DNA of 64,000 nucleotides from Streptomyces tateyamensis (GTDB lineage: Bacteria; Actinomycetota; Actinomycetes; Streptomycetales; Streptomycetaceae): assembly GCF_003205575.1 (NCBI RefSeq), contig NZ_PYBW01000109.1:1-64000 (forward strand). Direction: 5' to 3'. Below the pieces are notes generated by a model, which was not told where the DNA came from, made no database searches, and saw nothing but the letters and a program-made list of their open reading frames with translations. Each line of letters begins with the position of its first letter. Within the stretch, counting starts at the first letter, position 1. The position numbers were made by a program, and so were the translations under genes. Shown in pieces: positions 26,654 to 35,071 of this stretch.

Positions 26654-27001
26654 ACCATCGACTGCGCCGACGCCTATGCGCTCGGCTCCTTCTGGGCCGC
26701 CGCGCTGGACGCGCCACTGCACGAGGACGACCACCCCGGCGACCCCGAGGCGGTGCTCGAAACCCCGGGGGCCGCACTGCTGTTCGTCACCGTGCCCGAC
26801 CCGAAGACCGTCAAGAACCGGGTCCACCTGGACCTCCAACCGCAGGACCGGACCCGCGACGAGGAGGTGGCACGCCTGCTGGCCCTGGGCGCCACCCTGG
26901 TGGCCGACCACCGCAACCCCGACGGCACCGGCTGGGCCACCCTCGCCGACCCCGAGGGCAACGAGTTCTGCGTCGAGCGCAGCCGCGCCGAGCGCGGCTG
27001 A
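26630..27001 (+). CDS. VOC-family (glyoxalase/bleomycin-resistance-like) protein
   Basis: A 123-residue single-repeat vicinal oxygen chelate protein: N-terminal strand VRHVTIDCADAYALGSFWA, metal-region pair NRVHLDLQP, and C-terminal DPEGNEFCVER. Family members act as dioxygenases, glyoxalases or drug-binding resistance proteins. It follows the NRPS operon after 48 bases, so a resistance or tailoring role is possible, although such small VOC proteins are also common housekeeping genes. The start codon lies inside an inverted repeat. The stop codon forms half of a palindrome shared with the convergent gene. Confidence 0.8.
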   Translation: MASLVRHVTIDCADAYALGSFWAAALDAPLHEDDHPGDPEAVLETPGAALLFVTVPDPKTVKNRVHLDLQPQDRTRDEEVARLLALGATLVADHRNPDGTGWATLADPEGNEFCVERSRAERG

Positions 27002-27011
27002 CGTACCGTCA
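26999..27011. terminator. Palindrome spanning two convergent stop codons
   Basis: TGACGTACCGTCA (TGACG-TAC-CGTCA). Bases 26999-27001 are the TGA of the VOC gene and 27009-27011 the TGA of the opposing GNAT gene. The genes are only 7 bases apart. A 5-bp stem is weak as a terminator. Confidence 0.5.
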
Positions 27012-27911
27012 ACTTCCGTCGAGGTCCAGTGACCTGCTCTCCTCCAGGACGGCGTAGCCGGTCTTGGTGTACAGGTTCATCGCGATCTCGTTGCCGCCGA
27101 ACACGTTGAACATCAGCGCCCCGTCACCGGCGGCCAGGCTCGCCCGCTCGCAGACCGCCATGGCGGCGCGGCCGAAGCCGCGGCCGCGGTGCTCGGGGTG
27201 GACCAGCAGCGAGTAGAGGTAGCTGACGCCGGGCAGGTAGCCGTGCTTCAGCCAGACCACGCCGAGCTCGGCACCCTCCGCCTCCAGGACCAGGATGCTG
27301 GTGTCCGGGGTCTCCAGGGCGTACGGCAGCAGTTGGGCGTACTCCTGCTCGGCCTGTCGCAGCGCCTCCGCCAGGGTCAGCGAGCCGGCGCGCACGATGT
27401 CCTCGGCGTACTCCCGCTGCTCGGTGGCGGCCCAGCCGGCGTACTCGGCCGCGGTCATCGGACGGACCGTCACCCCGGCGGGCGGCTCGGGCGCCTTGCC
27501 GAGCGCCTTGCAGCGCGTCTGCGAGCGCAGCGGGTAGTCGGCGAACACCGGGTCCGGCTCGACCAGCCGTACCGCCACCCGCCGCGCCTCGCGCGCCTCG
27601 CACCACTGCCGCGCCCAGGCCTCGGCAGCGGCCCGGTGCCGGTCGTGGGCCGGCTCGGTCCACAGGTCCACGATCCGCCCGACCACCCGGCCCTGCGGGT
27701 GGACCACCCCGACCACCAGCTGTCCGACCCGCTGACCGTCCGCCTCCGTGATCGCGACGGCCGTCCAGTCTCGCCCGTGCTCCACCAGCCGGTCGACGCA
27801 CTCCTCGGCGGCGGGCCCCGGCAGCCCCGCCGCCTGGTAGGCGTCCACCTGGCGCTGCCTGAACGCCGGATACCAGTCGGCGAGTTCGGTCAGAGGTACG
27901 TATGAGATCAT
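27009..27911 (-). CDS. Tandem GNAT-family acetyltransferase
   Basis: A 300-residue protein with two GNAT-like halves. The C-terminal half (about 150-295) has the acetyl-CoA loop VHPEHRGRGFGRAAM and the late motif NEIAMNLYTKTGY. The N-terminal half is more degenerate. The ATG at 27911 is used. The acceptor is unknown; such proteins often N-acetylate small amines or antibiotics. It lies between the two NRPS operons and could serve in self-protection, but this is only position-based. Confidence 0.8.
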   Translation of the reverse strand: MISYVPLTELADWYPAFRQRQVDAYQAAGLPGPAAEECVDRLVEHGRDWTAVAITEADGQRVGQLVVGVVHPQGRVVGRIVDLWTEPAHDRHRAAAEAWARQWCEAREARRVAVRLVEPDPVFADYPLRSQTRCKALGKAPEPPAGVTVRPMTAAEYAGWAATEQREYAEDIVRAGSLTLAEALRQAEQEYAQLLPYALETPDTSILVLEAEGAELGVVWLKHGYLPGVSYLYSLLVHPEHRGRGFGRAAMAVCERASLAAGDGALMFNVFGGNEIAMNLYTKTGYAVLEESRSLDLDGS

Positions 27912-28014
27912 CCTGGCAGCATAGGCCTCCGCGGTTCGGCTGCGGAGCGGCGCAGGGGGTCAGAGCACCGACGCCAGCAGGGCGGCGGTGCGGGCCGGCA
28001 GGGCTCGCAGCGCC

Positions 28015-29352
28015 TCACTCCAGGGCGGCCGCCACCACGCGCTCCTCCACGCCGCGCAGCAGCGGTTCCACCTGCGCCGCCGGCACGCACCGGGTGTCCA
28101 CCAGCAGCGTGGCGATCGGGCCGCCCGAGCCCTGGGCCAGGCCGAAGAAGAAGCGGCAGTCCTGGCGGGCCCAGCGCGAGCGCCAGCGGAACGCGCCCGG
28201 GGCGGTGGCGGCGAGCTCGCCGGCGAACGGGCGGGCCAGGTCCCGGTGGTCGTTGAAGAGCGCGTTCAGGTCGAGGACGGCGCCCCGCCGCTGCTCCTCC
28301 CCCGCCACCGCCGCCGCCAGCGCGGACGGGTCGTAGTGCCCGTGCCGCGAGGTCTGCAGCTGCGCCCGCCCCGCCGCCTGGGCGAGCTCCCCGAAGTCCG
28401 CCTGGTCCGCACCCGCCAGCACCACCAGCCCGTTCTGGGCGAACGCCCCCACCGCGCTGCGCTGCTCCTCGCTCACCCGGTTCCCCAGGATCACCTTCAA
28501 CGGCACGGCCGCGCACCCGGTGCGCGCCCCGAGCTCCTGCCCCAGCGCGGCCAGCACCACCGCGCTCGCCGAGACCCCCAGCCGCCCGGCCGCCACCCGG
28601 CTCGCCGCGTCCAGCCGCTCGGCCGCCAGCTCGCCCTCCCACCAGCGCTCGGACTCGCCCGGGCCGACCTGCTCGGGCCACAGGCTGGCCGGGATCGCGG
28701 CCAGCTGACGGGTCCACAGGGCGATCGCCGCCGCACTGCGCGCCTGCGCCTGCGGGCCCGCCTCGTACGCGGCCTGCTCGCGCGGCTGGCGCCCGGCCAC
28801 CGGCGGCGGCAGCTCCCCCGGGCGGCGCCGCTGCTGGGCGAGCAGGCGGCGCAGGTCGTCCAGCACCACCTGGGCCCCGGTGCCGTCCGCCGCGATGTGC
28901 GCCACCGTCAGCACTGCCGCCACCACCTCGCCCGCGGTGAGCAGTGCGCAGACCCGCACCGGCAGCCCGTCCCCGAGCAGCTCGAAGCGCTGCGCCTTCT
29001 CCTCGGCGGCCACCCGCTCCAGTGCCCCGGCCAGGTCCTGCTCCGCCGCCACCTCGACCAGCCGGACCGTCAGCCGGCCCGCCCCGTGCAGCCGCTGCGC
29101 CAGCAGGCCGTCAGGACCGAGCCGGTAGCTGGTGCGCAGCGACTCGTGCCGGGTCAGCAGCGCCCGCAGCGCCGCCACCAGGTCTGCGGGCGGGACCGGT
29201 CGCCGCAGCCGCAGCGGGAGCGCGATGTTGAAGTAGTGGTCGTCGGGGGCGTACCAGGCGATCGGCGCCCAGATCGTCCGCTGCCCCCAGGTGGCCGGCC
29301 CCTGCCACGCCGCCAGCCCCGCGAACCCGACGTCCAGCCCCTCGCGCGCCAT
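28015..29352 (-). CDS. Free-standing condensation-domain protein
   Basis: A 445-residue protein with the CoA-dependent acyltransferase fold of NRPS condensation domains. The active-site motif reads AHIAADG (151-157) where HHxxxDG is usual: the second, catalytic His152 and Asp156 are kept, the first His is Ala. The ATG at 29352 follows GGAGG; upstream codons in this frame are not convincing. It could join the last peptidyl carrier of the rightward operon to an amine or alcohol, or attach an acyl group. The promoter side carries the same 12-bp motif as the NRPS operon. An inactive or ester-forming role is also possible. Confidence 0.82.
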   Translation of the reverse strand: MAREGLDVGFAGLAAWQGPATWGQRTIWAPIAWYAPDDHYFNIALPLRLRRPVPPADLVAALRALLTRHESLRTSYRLGPDGLLAQRLHGAGRLTVRLVEVAAEQDLAGALERVAAEEKAQRFELLGDGLPVRVCALLTAGEVVAAVLTVAHIAADGTGAQVVLDDLRRLLAQQRRRPGELPPPVAGRQPREQAAYEAGPQAQARSAAAIALWTRQLAAIPASLWPEQVGPGESERWWEGELAAERLDAASRVAAGRLGVSASAVVLAALGQELGARTGCAAVPLKVILGNRVSEEQRSAVGAFAQNGLVVLAGADQADFGELAQAAGRAQLQTSRHGHYDPSALAAAVAGEEQRRGAVLDLNALFNDHRDLARPFAGELAATAPGAFRWRSRWARQDCRFFFGLAQGSGGPIATLLVDTRCVPAAQVEPLLRGVEERVVAAALE

Positions 29353-29381
29353 CGGCGTGCCTCCGTCCCCTGTCGGCCCAG

Positions 29382-29395
29382 ATGGTCCAGACCAT
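29382..29395 (-). promoter_or_regulatory. Shared 12-bp motif, copy 2, within palindrome ATGGTC-CA-GACCAT
   Basis: On the minus strand GGTCTGGACCAT, identical to 12722-12733. It is 30 bases upstream of the condensation-protein start codon. The longer palindrome (29382-29395) suits a dimeric regulator. Confidence 0.4.
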
Positions 29396-29533
29396 TTCCT
29401 GGCACCGGATCCTAGGGCCGTGACGGCACCCGCCACCAGGAGATCGACGGACCGGTGTAATGATCCACCGCCCCCGCGCTCTCCCCCACCAGCAGCAACA
29501 CCCACCCTCGCAGCAGAAGCAGAAGGAGCCCCC

Positions 29534-29965
29534 GTGGCCGTCATCCCGCTCGACCCCGCCTCGCCCGCCTCGCACGCGGTCGGCCTGGACTTCGACCAGA
29601 CCCTGGTCGCCCACGACGACGGCTGGCAGGACGGCCGGATCTACGGCGAGCCGATCCCCGGTGCGATCGAGGCGGTGCACGCGCTGGTCAGCGTCCGGGC
29701 GGTGTTCGTGGTCACCGCGCGGCCGCGGCGGTTCCACTCGGCGGTCGCCGCGTGGCTCAGCCGGCACACGGGGCTGGCCACCCTGGTGGACGCCGACCCC
29801 GACCGCGCCTACTGGCTGGAGCGGCAGAAGCTGCTGGTGACCAACAAGAAGCTCGGCGCCGCCCTGTACGTGGACGACCGAGCACTGCGCTTCGAGGGCG
29901 ACTGGACCACCACCCTGGCCCAGGCCAGGCACGCGATCGGGCTGGGGCGGCCGCACCACTGCTGA
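29534..29965 (+). CDS. HAD-like hydrolase
   Basis: A 143-residue small HAD-superfamily protein: nucleophile motif GLDFDQTLV (Asp19, Asp21), the Thr/Ser step in VVTARPRR, the lysine in VTNKKLGAALYVDDRA and the acidic pair that closes the metal site. The size suggests a capless phosphatase. GTG at 29534 lies 7 bases after AAGGAG. It diverges from the condensation-protein gene. The substrate is unknown; not clearly part of the cluster. Confidence 0.75.
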   Translation: MAVIPLDPASPASHAVGLDFDQTLVAHDDGWQDGRIYGEPIPGAIEAVHALVSVRAVFVVTARPRRFHSAVAAWLSRHTGLATLVDADPDRAYWLERQKLLVTNKKLGAALYVDDRALRFEGDWTTTLAQARHAIGLGRPHHC

Positions 29966-30033
29966 CCGGGACAGCAGCCCCGGCCGCCGGCCCCGGCCAC
30001 CGGATTCCTCCACCACCAATTCGGTCCGCACCG

Positions 30034-30063
30034 TTGACGGGATTGAAGTGGTCATGGCAGCTT
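30034..30063 (+). promoter_or_regulatory. Candidate promoter of the secreted protease gene
   Basis: TTGACG (30034-30039), 18-base spacer, CAGCTT (30058-30063), 60 bases before the ATG. The -35 is good, the -10 weak. Confidence 0.4.
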
Positions 30064-30122
30064 CGATCGGTCCGGGTGCGCACACCAGGTAGCGCACCCG
30101 GCCATCCCCCACAAGGAGAGCC

Positions 30123-31706
30123 ATGTTCAAGGGACTTGCCGCCGCGCTCGGCGCGGCGGCGGTGGTCGCGGGCACGTTGACGGTGGCAGCGGCGCCCGCC
30201 CAGGCGGCCCCGGCCCCCACCCGGGCAGCCGCCGCCCCCGCCCTCGCGGCTGCCGACCTGACCTCGACCATCGCGCTGGACGACTGCTCGGCCTCGCTGG
30301 TGCGCTTCCCCAGCTCGCAGAGCGGTGACCGGGCGATGATGCTCACCAACGGCCACTGCCTGCCCACCATGCCCAACTACGGCCAGGTGATCCAGAACAC
30401 CGCGGCCAGCCGCAGCGGCACCCTGCTCAGCAGCAGCGGCGCCGCGCTCGGCACGGTCAACGCCGACAAGGTGCTGTACGCGACCATGACCGGCACCGAC
30501 GTGACCCTCTACGAGCTGACCGACACCTTCGCCTCGATCACCAGCAAATACGGGGCGACCGCACTGACCGTCAGCAGCAGCCACCCGGTGGACGGGTCCT
30601 CGATGTACATACCGTCCGGCTACTGGAAGCAGGTGTGGAACTGCTCGATCAACGGCTTCGTACCCACCCTGCGCGAGGACCAGTGGACCTGGCACGACTC
30701 GCTGCGCTACAACACCGGCTGCAACACCACGCACGGCACCTCCGGCTCGCCGATCATCGACGCCACCAGCGGGCAGATCGTCGGCATCAACAACACCGGC
30801 AACGACAACGGCCAGATGTGCACCCTCAACAACCCCTGCGAGGTGGCGGCCGACGGCTCCACCAAGGAGTACCAGGGCCAGAGTTACGGTGAGGAGACCT
30901 ACTGGTTCACCACCTGCCTGAACGCGAGCAGGGCCATCGACCTCACCGTCAGCGGCTGCCTGCTCACCAAGCCGGGCGGCGGCAGCAGCGTCACGGTCAG
31001 CAACCCCGGCGCCCAGAGCACGGTGGTCGGCACCGCCGTCAGCCTGCAGCTCGCCGCGACCGGCGGCACCGCGCCGATCCGCTGGACCGCGACCGGCCTG
31101 CCCGCCGGACTCACCGTCAGCTCCTCGGGCCTGATCTCCGGCACCCCGACGGCGACCGGTAGCTCCACCGTGACGGTCACCGCCACCGACGCCACCGGCG
31201 CGACCAACTCCGCCGGCTTCTCCTGGACCGTCAACCCCGCCGGTGGCGGCGGCTGCACCGCCGCCCAGCTGCTCGGCAACGCCGGCTTCGAGACCGGCAC
31301 CGCCGCACCGTGGACCACCTCCACCGGCGTCATCGACAACAGCTCCTCCGAGGCCGCCCACAGCGGCTCCTGGAAGGCCTGGCTGGACGGCTACGGCTCC
31401 GCCCACACCGACACCCTCTCCCAGACCGTCACCATCCCGGCCGGCTGCCACGCCACCTTCAGCTTCTGGCTGCACATCGACACCGCCGAAACCGGTTCGA
31501 CCGCCTACGACAAGCTGACCGTGGCCGCCAACACCACCACCCTGGCCACCTACTCCAACGTCAACGCCGCCACCGGCTACGTGCAGAAGTCCTTCGACCT
31601 CTCCGCCTACGCCGGCCAGAGCGTCACCCTGAAGTTCACCGGCACCGAGGACTCCTCGCTGCAGACCAGCTTCGTGATCGACGACACCTCGCTGCAGACC
31701 AGCTGA
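30123..31706 (+). CDS. Secreted trypsin-like serine protease with Ig-like and CBM-like domains
   Basis: A 527-residue exported protein. Signal peptide 1-29 (AAPAQA cleavage region). Protease domain about 45-285 with the triad His78 (TNGHC), Asp126 (TGTDVTLYEL) and Ser207 (GTSGSP), plus several cysteine pairs. Residues about 292-375 form a putative Ig-fold (He_PIG type: TGLPAGLTVSSSGLISGTPT). Residues 378-527 resemble a carbohydrate-binding or MAM-like sandwich starting LLGNAGFETG. AAGGAG precedes the ATG. Likely extracellular proteolysis of bound substrates; not obviously linked to the peptide cluster. Confidence 0.88.
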   Translation: MFKGLAAALGAAAVVAGTLTVAAAPAQAAPAPTRAAAAPALAAADLTSTIALDDCSASLVRFPSSQSGDRAMMLTNGHCLPTMPNYGQVIQNTAASRSGTLLSSSGAALGTVNADKVLYATMTGTDVTLYELTDTFASITSKYGATALTVSSSHPVDGSSMYIPSGYWKQVWNCSINGFVPTLREDQWTWHDSLRYNTGCNTTHGTSGSPIIDATSGQIVGINNTGNDNGQMCTLNNPCEVAADGSTKEYQGQSYGEETYWFTTCLNASRAIDLTVSGCLLTKPGGGSSVTVSNPGAQSTVVGTAVSLQLAATGGTAPIRWTATGLPAGLTVSSSGLISGTPTATGSSTVTVTATDATGATNSAGFSWTVNPAGGGGCTAAQLLGNAGFETGTAAPWTTSTGVIDNSSSEAAHSGSWKAWLDGYGSAHTDTLSQTVTIPAGCHATFSFWLHIDTAETGSTAYDKLTVAANTTTLATYSNVNAATGYVQKSFDLSAYAGQSVTLKFTGTEDSSLQTSFVIDDTSLQTS

Positions 31707-31710
31707 CCCG

Positions 31711-31734
31711 GCTGACCGGCTGACCGGCTGACCG
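31711..31734. repeat. 8-bp unit tandemly repeated three times
   Basis: GCTGACCG three times in a row, directly after the stop codon of the protease gene. Confidence 0.85.
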
Positions 31735-31780
31735 ATGGGTGCCCGGGCCGCGGAAATCCGGCGGCCCGGCCGTGAGCGTC

Positions 31781-31838
31781 GCTGACGCTCCGTCAGCGCA
31801 CTCGGCCCCGCTGCCCCCGCGCCGGTGCGCGGGGGCAG
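31781..31838. terminator. Double hairpin between convergent protease and cluster genes
   Basis: First GCTGACG-CTC-CGTCAGC (31781-31797), then a perfect 12-bp stem CTGCCCCCGCGC (31811-31822) with 31827-31838 and loop CGGT. Together they can end transcription of the protease gene and of the long leftward operon. Confidence 0.8.
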
Positions 31839-31860
31839 CGGGGGCAGCGGGGGGGACCAC

Positions 31861-32409
31861 TCACCCCGCGGTCAGCGCCTCCCGGTCACCGGCCTGCCGC
31901 ACGAGCGCGGTCCACCGGGCGAGCAGCAGGTCCAGCTCGGCCTGCTCGGCCGGCCCCGGGGAGGTGACCGCCAGCCGCGCGTACCGGCGCACCGTGAACT
32001 GCACAGCACCGAAGGCCGGGTTGGCCCAGCCGAGGAGCAACCAGCCCTCGGGCAGCGCGGGTTCCGCGTTCAGCACGAAGCCGTACCGGGCCCGGTCCGC
32101 CTCGGGGCAGCGGCGCAGCAACTCCTGCCAGGCGGCGAAGGCCCGTCCCGTGAAGCCGGCGTCGGCGCGGGGACCGGCGGCCTCGGCCGCGGGCGGTTCC
32201 ACCCCCAGGGCCCGCTCCAGCTCCCCCGCCGCCGCGGCGGAGGCCGCAGCGGTGATCCGGGCCTGCGGGCCGTCCCACCCGTCCCGCACCCGCACCCCGA
32301 ACCGGGGATCGCCCGCCGCCCCGGCCAGCCGCTCCCGCAGCTGGTCGACGGTCAGCAGCGGTGCCACCAGCTCCAGCACCGCTACCGTCGTCTCGTCAGT
32401 CCCGGTCAT
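31861..32409 (-). CDS. Unknown protein, last gene of the leftward operon
   Basis: A 182-residue protein I do not recognise. It is Ala/Glu-rich, mostly helical by eye, with no membrane segment, signal peptide or metal motif; a central part has LPEGWLLLGWANPAFGAVQF. Its start overlaps the end of the phosphopantetheinyl transferase gene by 14 bases, so it is translated with the cluster and is likely needed for it. It could be an accessory or chaperone-like protein. Confidence 0.7.
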   Translation of the reverse strand: MTGTDETTVAVLELVAPLLTVDQLRERLAGAAGDPRFGVRVRDGWDGPQARITAAASAAAAGELERALGVEPPAAEAAGPRADAGFTGRAFAAWQELLRRCPEADRARYGFVLNAEPALPEGWLLLGWANPAFGAVQFTVRRYARLAVTSPGPAEQAELDLLLARWTALVRQAGDREALTAG

Positions 32410-33139
32410 CCCGGTCAGCTCCCTCCGGCGGCCACCGCCGCAACCAGACCCGTCCCAGCCGGCCCCGGGTCACGAACGAGGCCATCAACCGCGCACCGGA
32501 CGCGGCCGGCGCCGCCAGCAGCGCCGTGCTCGCCGCCCACGGCTCGCCCCCGGTGCGGGCGATCCCCAGCAGGGCGGCGCCGCCGTGGGCCGGGAAGGAG
32601 AGCGTCACGTCCCCCACCCCCTCGGCCAGCCCCCGCCCCGTCGCCTTGACGGCGGCCTCCAGCAGCGTCCAGGCCGAGAAGAAGAACTCCGGCCCGGCCA
32701 GCTCCGCCTGCGGGGGCAGCGCGGGGTAGACGGAGGCCAGCACCTGGGTGGCGGCGGGGATCAGCCGGACCCGTTCCAGGTCCACCCCCAGTGCCCCCTG
32801 CTCCGAGATGCCGAGCAGTAGCAGGTCCTCGGAGCGCGACCAGCTGACCTTGAGCTCCGGGTGGTCCGGCAGGTACGGCTTGCCGCCCCTGGTCCGGCCC
32901 AGCCGCACCGCGCCGGGGGCCTCGCCCAGGCGCGCGGCGAGCAGCGAGCGGACGGCCAGCCGGGAGCGCAGGAAGAGCCGGGCGTCCTCCCCGTTCAGGT
33001 AGCCGGCCGCCCGCCTGCGTTCCTCCTCGGTCAGGTCCAGGCGGTAGTGGGCCGGCGACAGCGCCTCGGCATCGGCCGCGAGGTCCGCGAGCCAGGCCTC
33101 GACCCCCGCCGTCGGCGCCCCGGCGCCCGGGCCCGTCAC
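32396..33139 (-). CDS. 4'-phosphopantetheinyl transferase (Sfp type)
   Basis: A 247-residue enzyme that transfers phosphopantetheine from CoA to carrier proteins. Seen motifs: RSRLAVRSLLAARLG with GGKPYLPDHPELKVSWS, the magnesium site LGVDLERV, and FFSAWTLLEAAVKATGRGL (usually W-x-x-KEA; here the position before Ala is Glu-Ala-Ala-Val-Lys). It would activate the at least six carrier proteins or domains in the window. The start is GTG 33139, overlapping the upstream stop as GTGA; the long upstream reading frame is a shadow of the C45 gene. Confidence 0.9.
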   Translation of the reverse strand: MTGPGAGAPTAGVEAWLADLAADAEALSPAHYRLDLTEEERRRAAGYLNGEDARLFLRSRLAVRSLLAARLGEAPGAVRLGRTRGGKPYLPDHPELKVSWSRSEDLLLLGISEQGALGVDLERVRLIPAATQVLASVYPALPPQAELAGPEFFFSAWTLLEAAVKATGRGLAEGVGDVTLSFPAHGGAALLGIARTGGEPWAASTALLAAPAASGARLMASFVTRGRLGRVWLRRWPPEGADRDDRD

Positions 33140-34194
33140 GTCGGGCGCAGGCTGAACACCTGCGTGCCGGATCGGGAGGGGTCGCCGGGCCGCAGGTGCA
33201 GTTCCCCGCGCTCGGGGAGCAGCACCACGGCGGCCACGGTCCGCTCGCGGCGGATGTCGCCCTCGTCGGGGACGCAGATCGGCGGCCTGGACAGCAGCGC
33301 GAAGTGGTCCTCCGCCGCGGCCGCCGGGCCGAGCTCGGCCAGCCCGGCCCTCACCTCCTTGAGCCGGCGCACCGAGGAGTTGCGGGCGAACACGTTGAGC
33401 TCGTCGTGGGCGGCGAACTCCGGGTCGAGGAAGTGGTTGGTGTGGGTGGTCTCGCACCGCTCGCGGTCCTCGTGCACCCGCACCGAGTCCCCGAGCACCT
33501 CCACCCAGACCGCCCGCTCCCGGTCGCAGAGCGTCAGCGAGCGGGAGCTGGCCAGCCGCATTCCGCGCAGCCGCGCCACCGCCTCGTCCACGCTCCCTGC
33601 CTCGTCCAGCAGTTGGCGGATCGCCAGGTACGGCGGCAGGCCGGGCCGCCAGTCGCCGCCGAGCACCAGGTTGAGCCCGATCGCCAGGCCGTCGCTGTTG
33701 ATCCCCAGGTACCCGAGCAGTCCGGCGAAGGAGAGCACCAGCGACCGGCGCCCGCTACCCGCCACCGAGACGTCCAGCACGCTGATCGCGTCGTCCAGGT
33801 TGCCGTTCAGGTCCACCGTCTGCGCCAGCACCGGGTGTCCGGCGAAGCGGCCGCCGGCCCGGGCGTAGGTGGTGCAGTCCCCGGCGGTGGGCACCTTCTG
33901 GTACCCCATGATCTCCCGCCGCAGTTGCAGCAGCCAGGCCTGTTCCCCGGTCAGCCCGGCGCCGGCGGCCAGCCCCTCGACCTCGGCGGCCAGCGCCGGG
34001 GCGGCGGCCGCGACCGCCGCCCGGTAGGCGTCGATCCGCGGCCGCAGCCCGGCCGGCGTCAGCGGGGCGGCGGTCAGGTGGTTGAGCCGGGCCAGTCCGT
34101 CGTCCAGGAAGGCGTGCAGGCTCGCGGCCAGCGCCGTCCCGTGCTGCCGCCCGACCTCGAACGGGTCACCGGCCAGCCGCAGGGCCGCACTCAT
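33136..34194 (-). CDS. C45-family Ntn acyltransferase/hydrolase
   Basis: A 352-residue protein of the C45 (isopenicillin-N acyltransferase) family. The mature N-terminal nucleophile is probably Cys107 in VPTAGDCTTYA, exposed by self-cleavage before Cys. Further family signatures are HPVLAQTVDLNGNL, GLLGYLGINSDGLAIGLN and THTNHFLDPE. Such enzymes remove or exchange an acyl group on an amide nitrogen. In this operon, next to an acyl ligase and ACP, it could cut off or swap an acyl chain on the product (prodrug-type maturation) or catalyse amide formation. Start ATG 34194 overlaps the upstream stop (ATGA). Confidence 0.85.
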   Translation of the reverse strand: MSAALRLAGDPFEVGRQHGTALAASLHAFLDDGLARLNHLTAAPLTPAGLRPRIDAYRAAVAAAAPALAAEVEGLAAGAGLTGEQAWLLQLRREIMGYQKVPTAGDCTTYARAGGRFAGHPVLAQTVDLNGNLDDAISVLDVSVAGSGRRSLVLSFAGLLGYLGINSDGLAIGLNLVLGGDWRPGLPPYLAIRQLLDEAGSVDEAVARLRGMRLASSRSLTLCDRERAVWVEVLGDSVRVHEDRERCETTHTNHFLDPEFAAHDELNVFARNSSVRRLKEVRAGLAELGPAAAAEDHFALLSRPPICVPDEGDIRRERTVAAVVLLPERGELHLRPGDPSRSGTQVFSLRPT

Positions 34195-34805
34195 GCCGAC
34201 CCCTGGCGGACCACCCGCGGTGCGCGGGCCAACTGGCCCTTCACGTCCGGCCACTCCTCGCGCAGCACGCTGTAGAAGACGGCGTTGCGGCGGCGCCCGT
34301 CCGGCATCGGGTTGAAGCTGCGCAGCGTGCCCTCCTCGCGGGCGCCGATCTTGCGCAGTCCGGCCCGGGCCTGCTGGTTCAGCTCGTCGGTCTTGAACTC
34401 GACCCGCAGCGCGCCCAGCCGCTCGAAGGCGTGCTGCAGCAGCAGGTACTTGGCCCAGCGGTTGACGCCCCGGCCCTGGAAGTCCAGGCCCAGCCAGGAC
34501 CAGCCGATCTCCAGCCGGCCGTCCGCCTCGGCCAGGTTGCCGAAGCTCATCGAGCCGGCGGTCCGGCCGGTCCGCTTGTCGATGATGACGAACACCGCCC
34601 GGCGGCCGGCCTGGTGGTCGGCCAGCGTCGCCTCGAAGAAGGCCTCGTAGTCGGCCGGCGTCTCGATCCGGGTGACGAAGTAGCGCCAGATCTCGGGGGC
34701 CAGCGCGACCTCGCGCAGTCCGTCCCGGTCGGCGGCGGTCAGCGGGTGCAGGCGCACGTGCTCGTTCTCCAGCACCACGGGTGCCTCGACGGCCCAGGTT
34801 CCCAT
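34191..34805 (-). CDS. GNAT acetyltransferase (RimJ/RimL type)
   Basis: A 204-residue GNAT protein: LENEHVRLHPLTAAD, IGWSWLGLDFQGRGVNRWAKYLLLQHAFE and the late RVEFKTDELNQQARAGLRKIG. Proteins of this type acetylate amines or N-termini. In this operon it may acetylate the product or an intermediate, such as a hydroxylamine, hydrazine or amino group, for biosynthesis or self-protection. ATG 34805 is used because GGCGG lies 7 bases upstream; GTG 34811, which overlaps the ACP stop codon, is an alternative. Confidence 0.85.
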   Translation of the reverse strand: MGTWAVEAPVVLENEHVRLHPLTAADRDGLREVALAPEIWRYFVTRIETPADYEAFFEATLADHQAGRRAVFVIIDKRTGRTAGSMSFGNLAEADGRLEIGWSWLGLDFQGRGVNRWAKYLLLQHAFERLGALRVEFKTDELNQQARAGLRKIGAREEGTLRSFNPMPDGRRRNAVFYSVLREEWPDVKGQLARAPRVVRQGSA

Positions 34806-34807
34806 CG

Positions 34808-35071
34808 TCACACCGCCCGGATGCCGGTGGGGGCGACGGCCTCGACGACCTCGCGCAGCGTGGTCATCCGGGCCAGGTCGTGCTCGGTGAACCGGGACAG
34901 CTCGGTGCCGGTCTCGTCGCACAGCGAGGTCAGGAAGAGCACCTTGTTGAGCGAGGTCAGTCCGTAGCGGCCGGCCAGGTCGGCGTCGGGGTCGATCTCC
35001 TCGGGTTCGACGGGGCTGGTCAGCACCAGCACCAGGTTCTCCCGGGCGGCGGTCTCGGTCTCAGTGTGCAT
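34808..35071 (-). CDS. Acyl carrier protein
   Basis: An 87-residue carrier protein with the attachment motif YGLTSLNKVLFL and acidic helices. Its start overlaps the acyl ligase gene by 11 bases, so the two are probably made in equal amounts and the ligase loads this carrier. The loaded acid may be a fatty-acid-like unit or hydrazinoacetate; the sequence does not tell. Confidence 0.88.
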   Translation of the reverse strand: MHTETETAARENLVLVLTSPVEPEEIDPDADLAGRYGLTSLNKVLFLTSLCDETGTELSRFTEHDLARMTTLREVVEAVAPTGIRAV

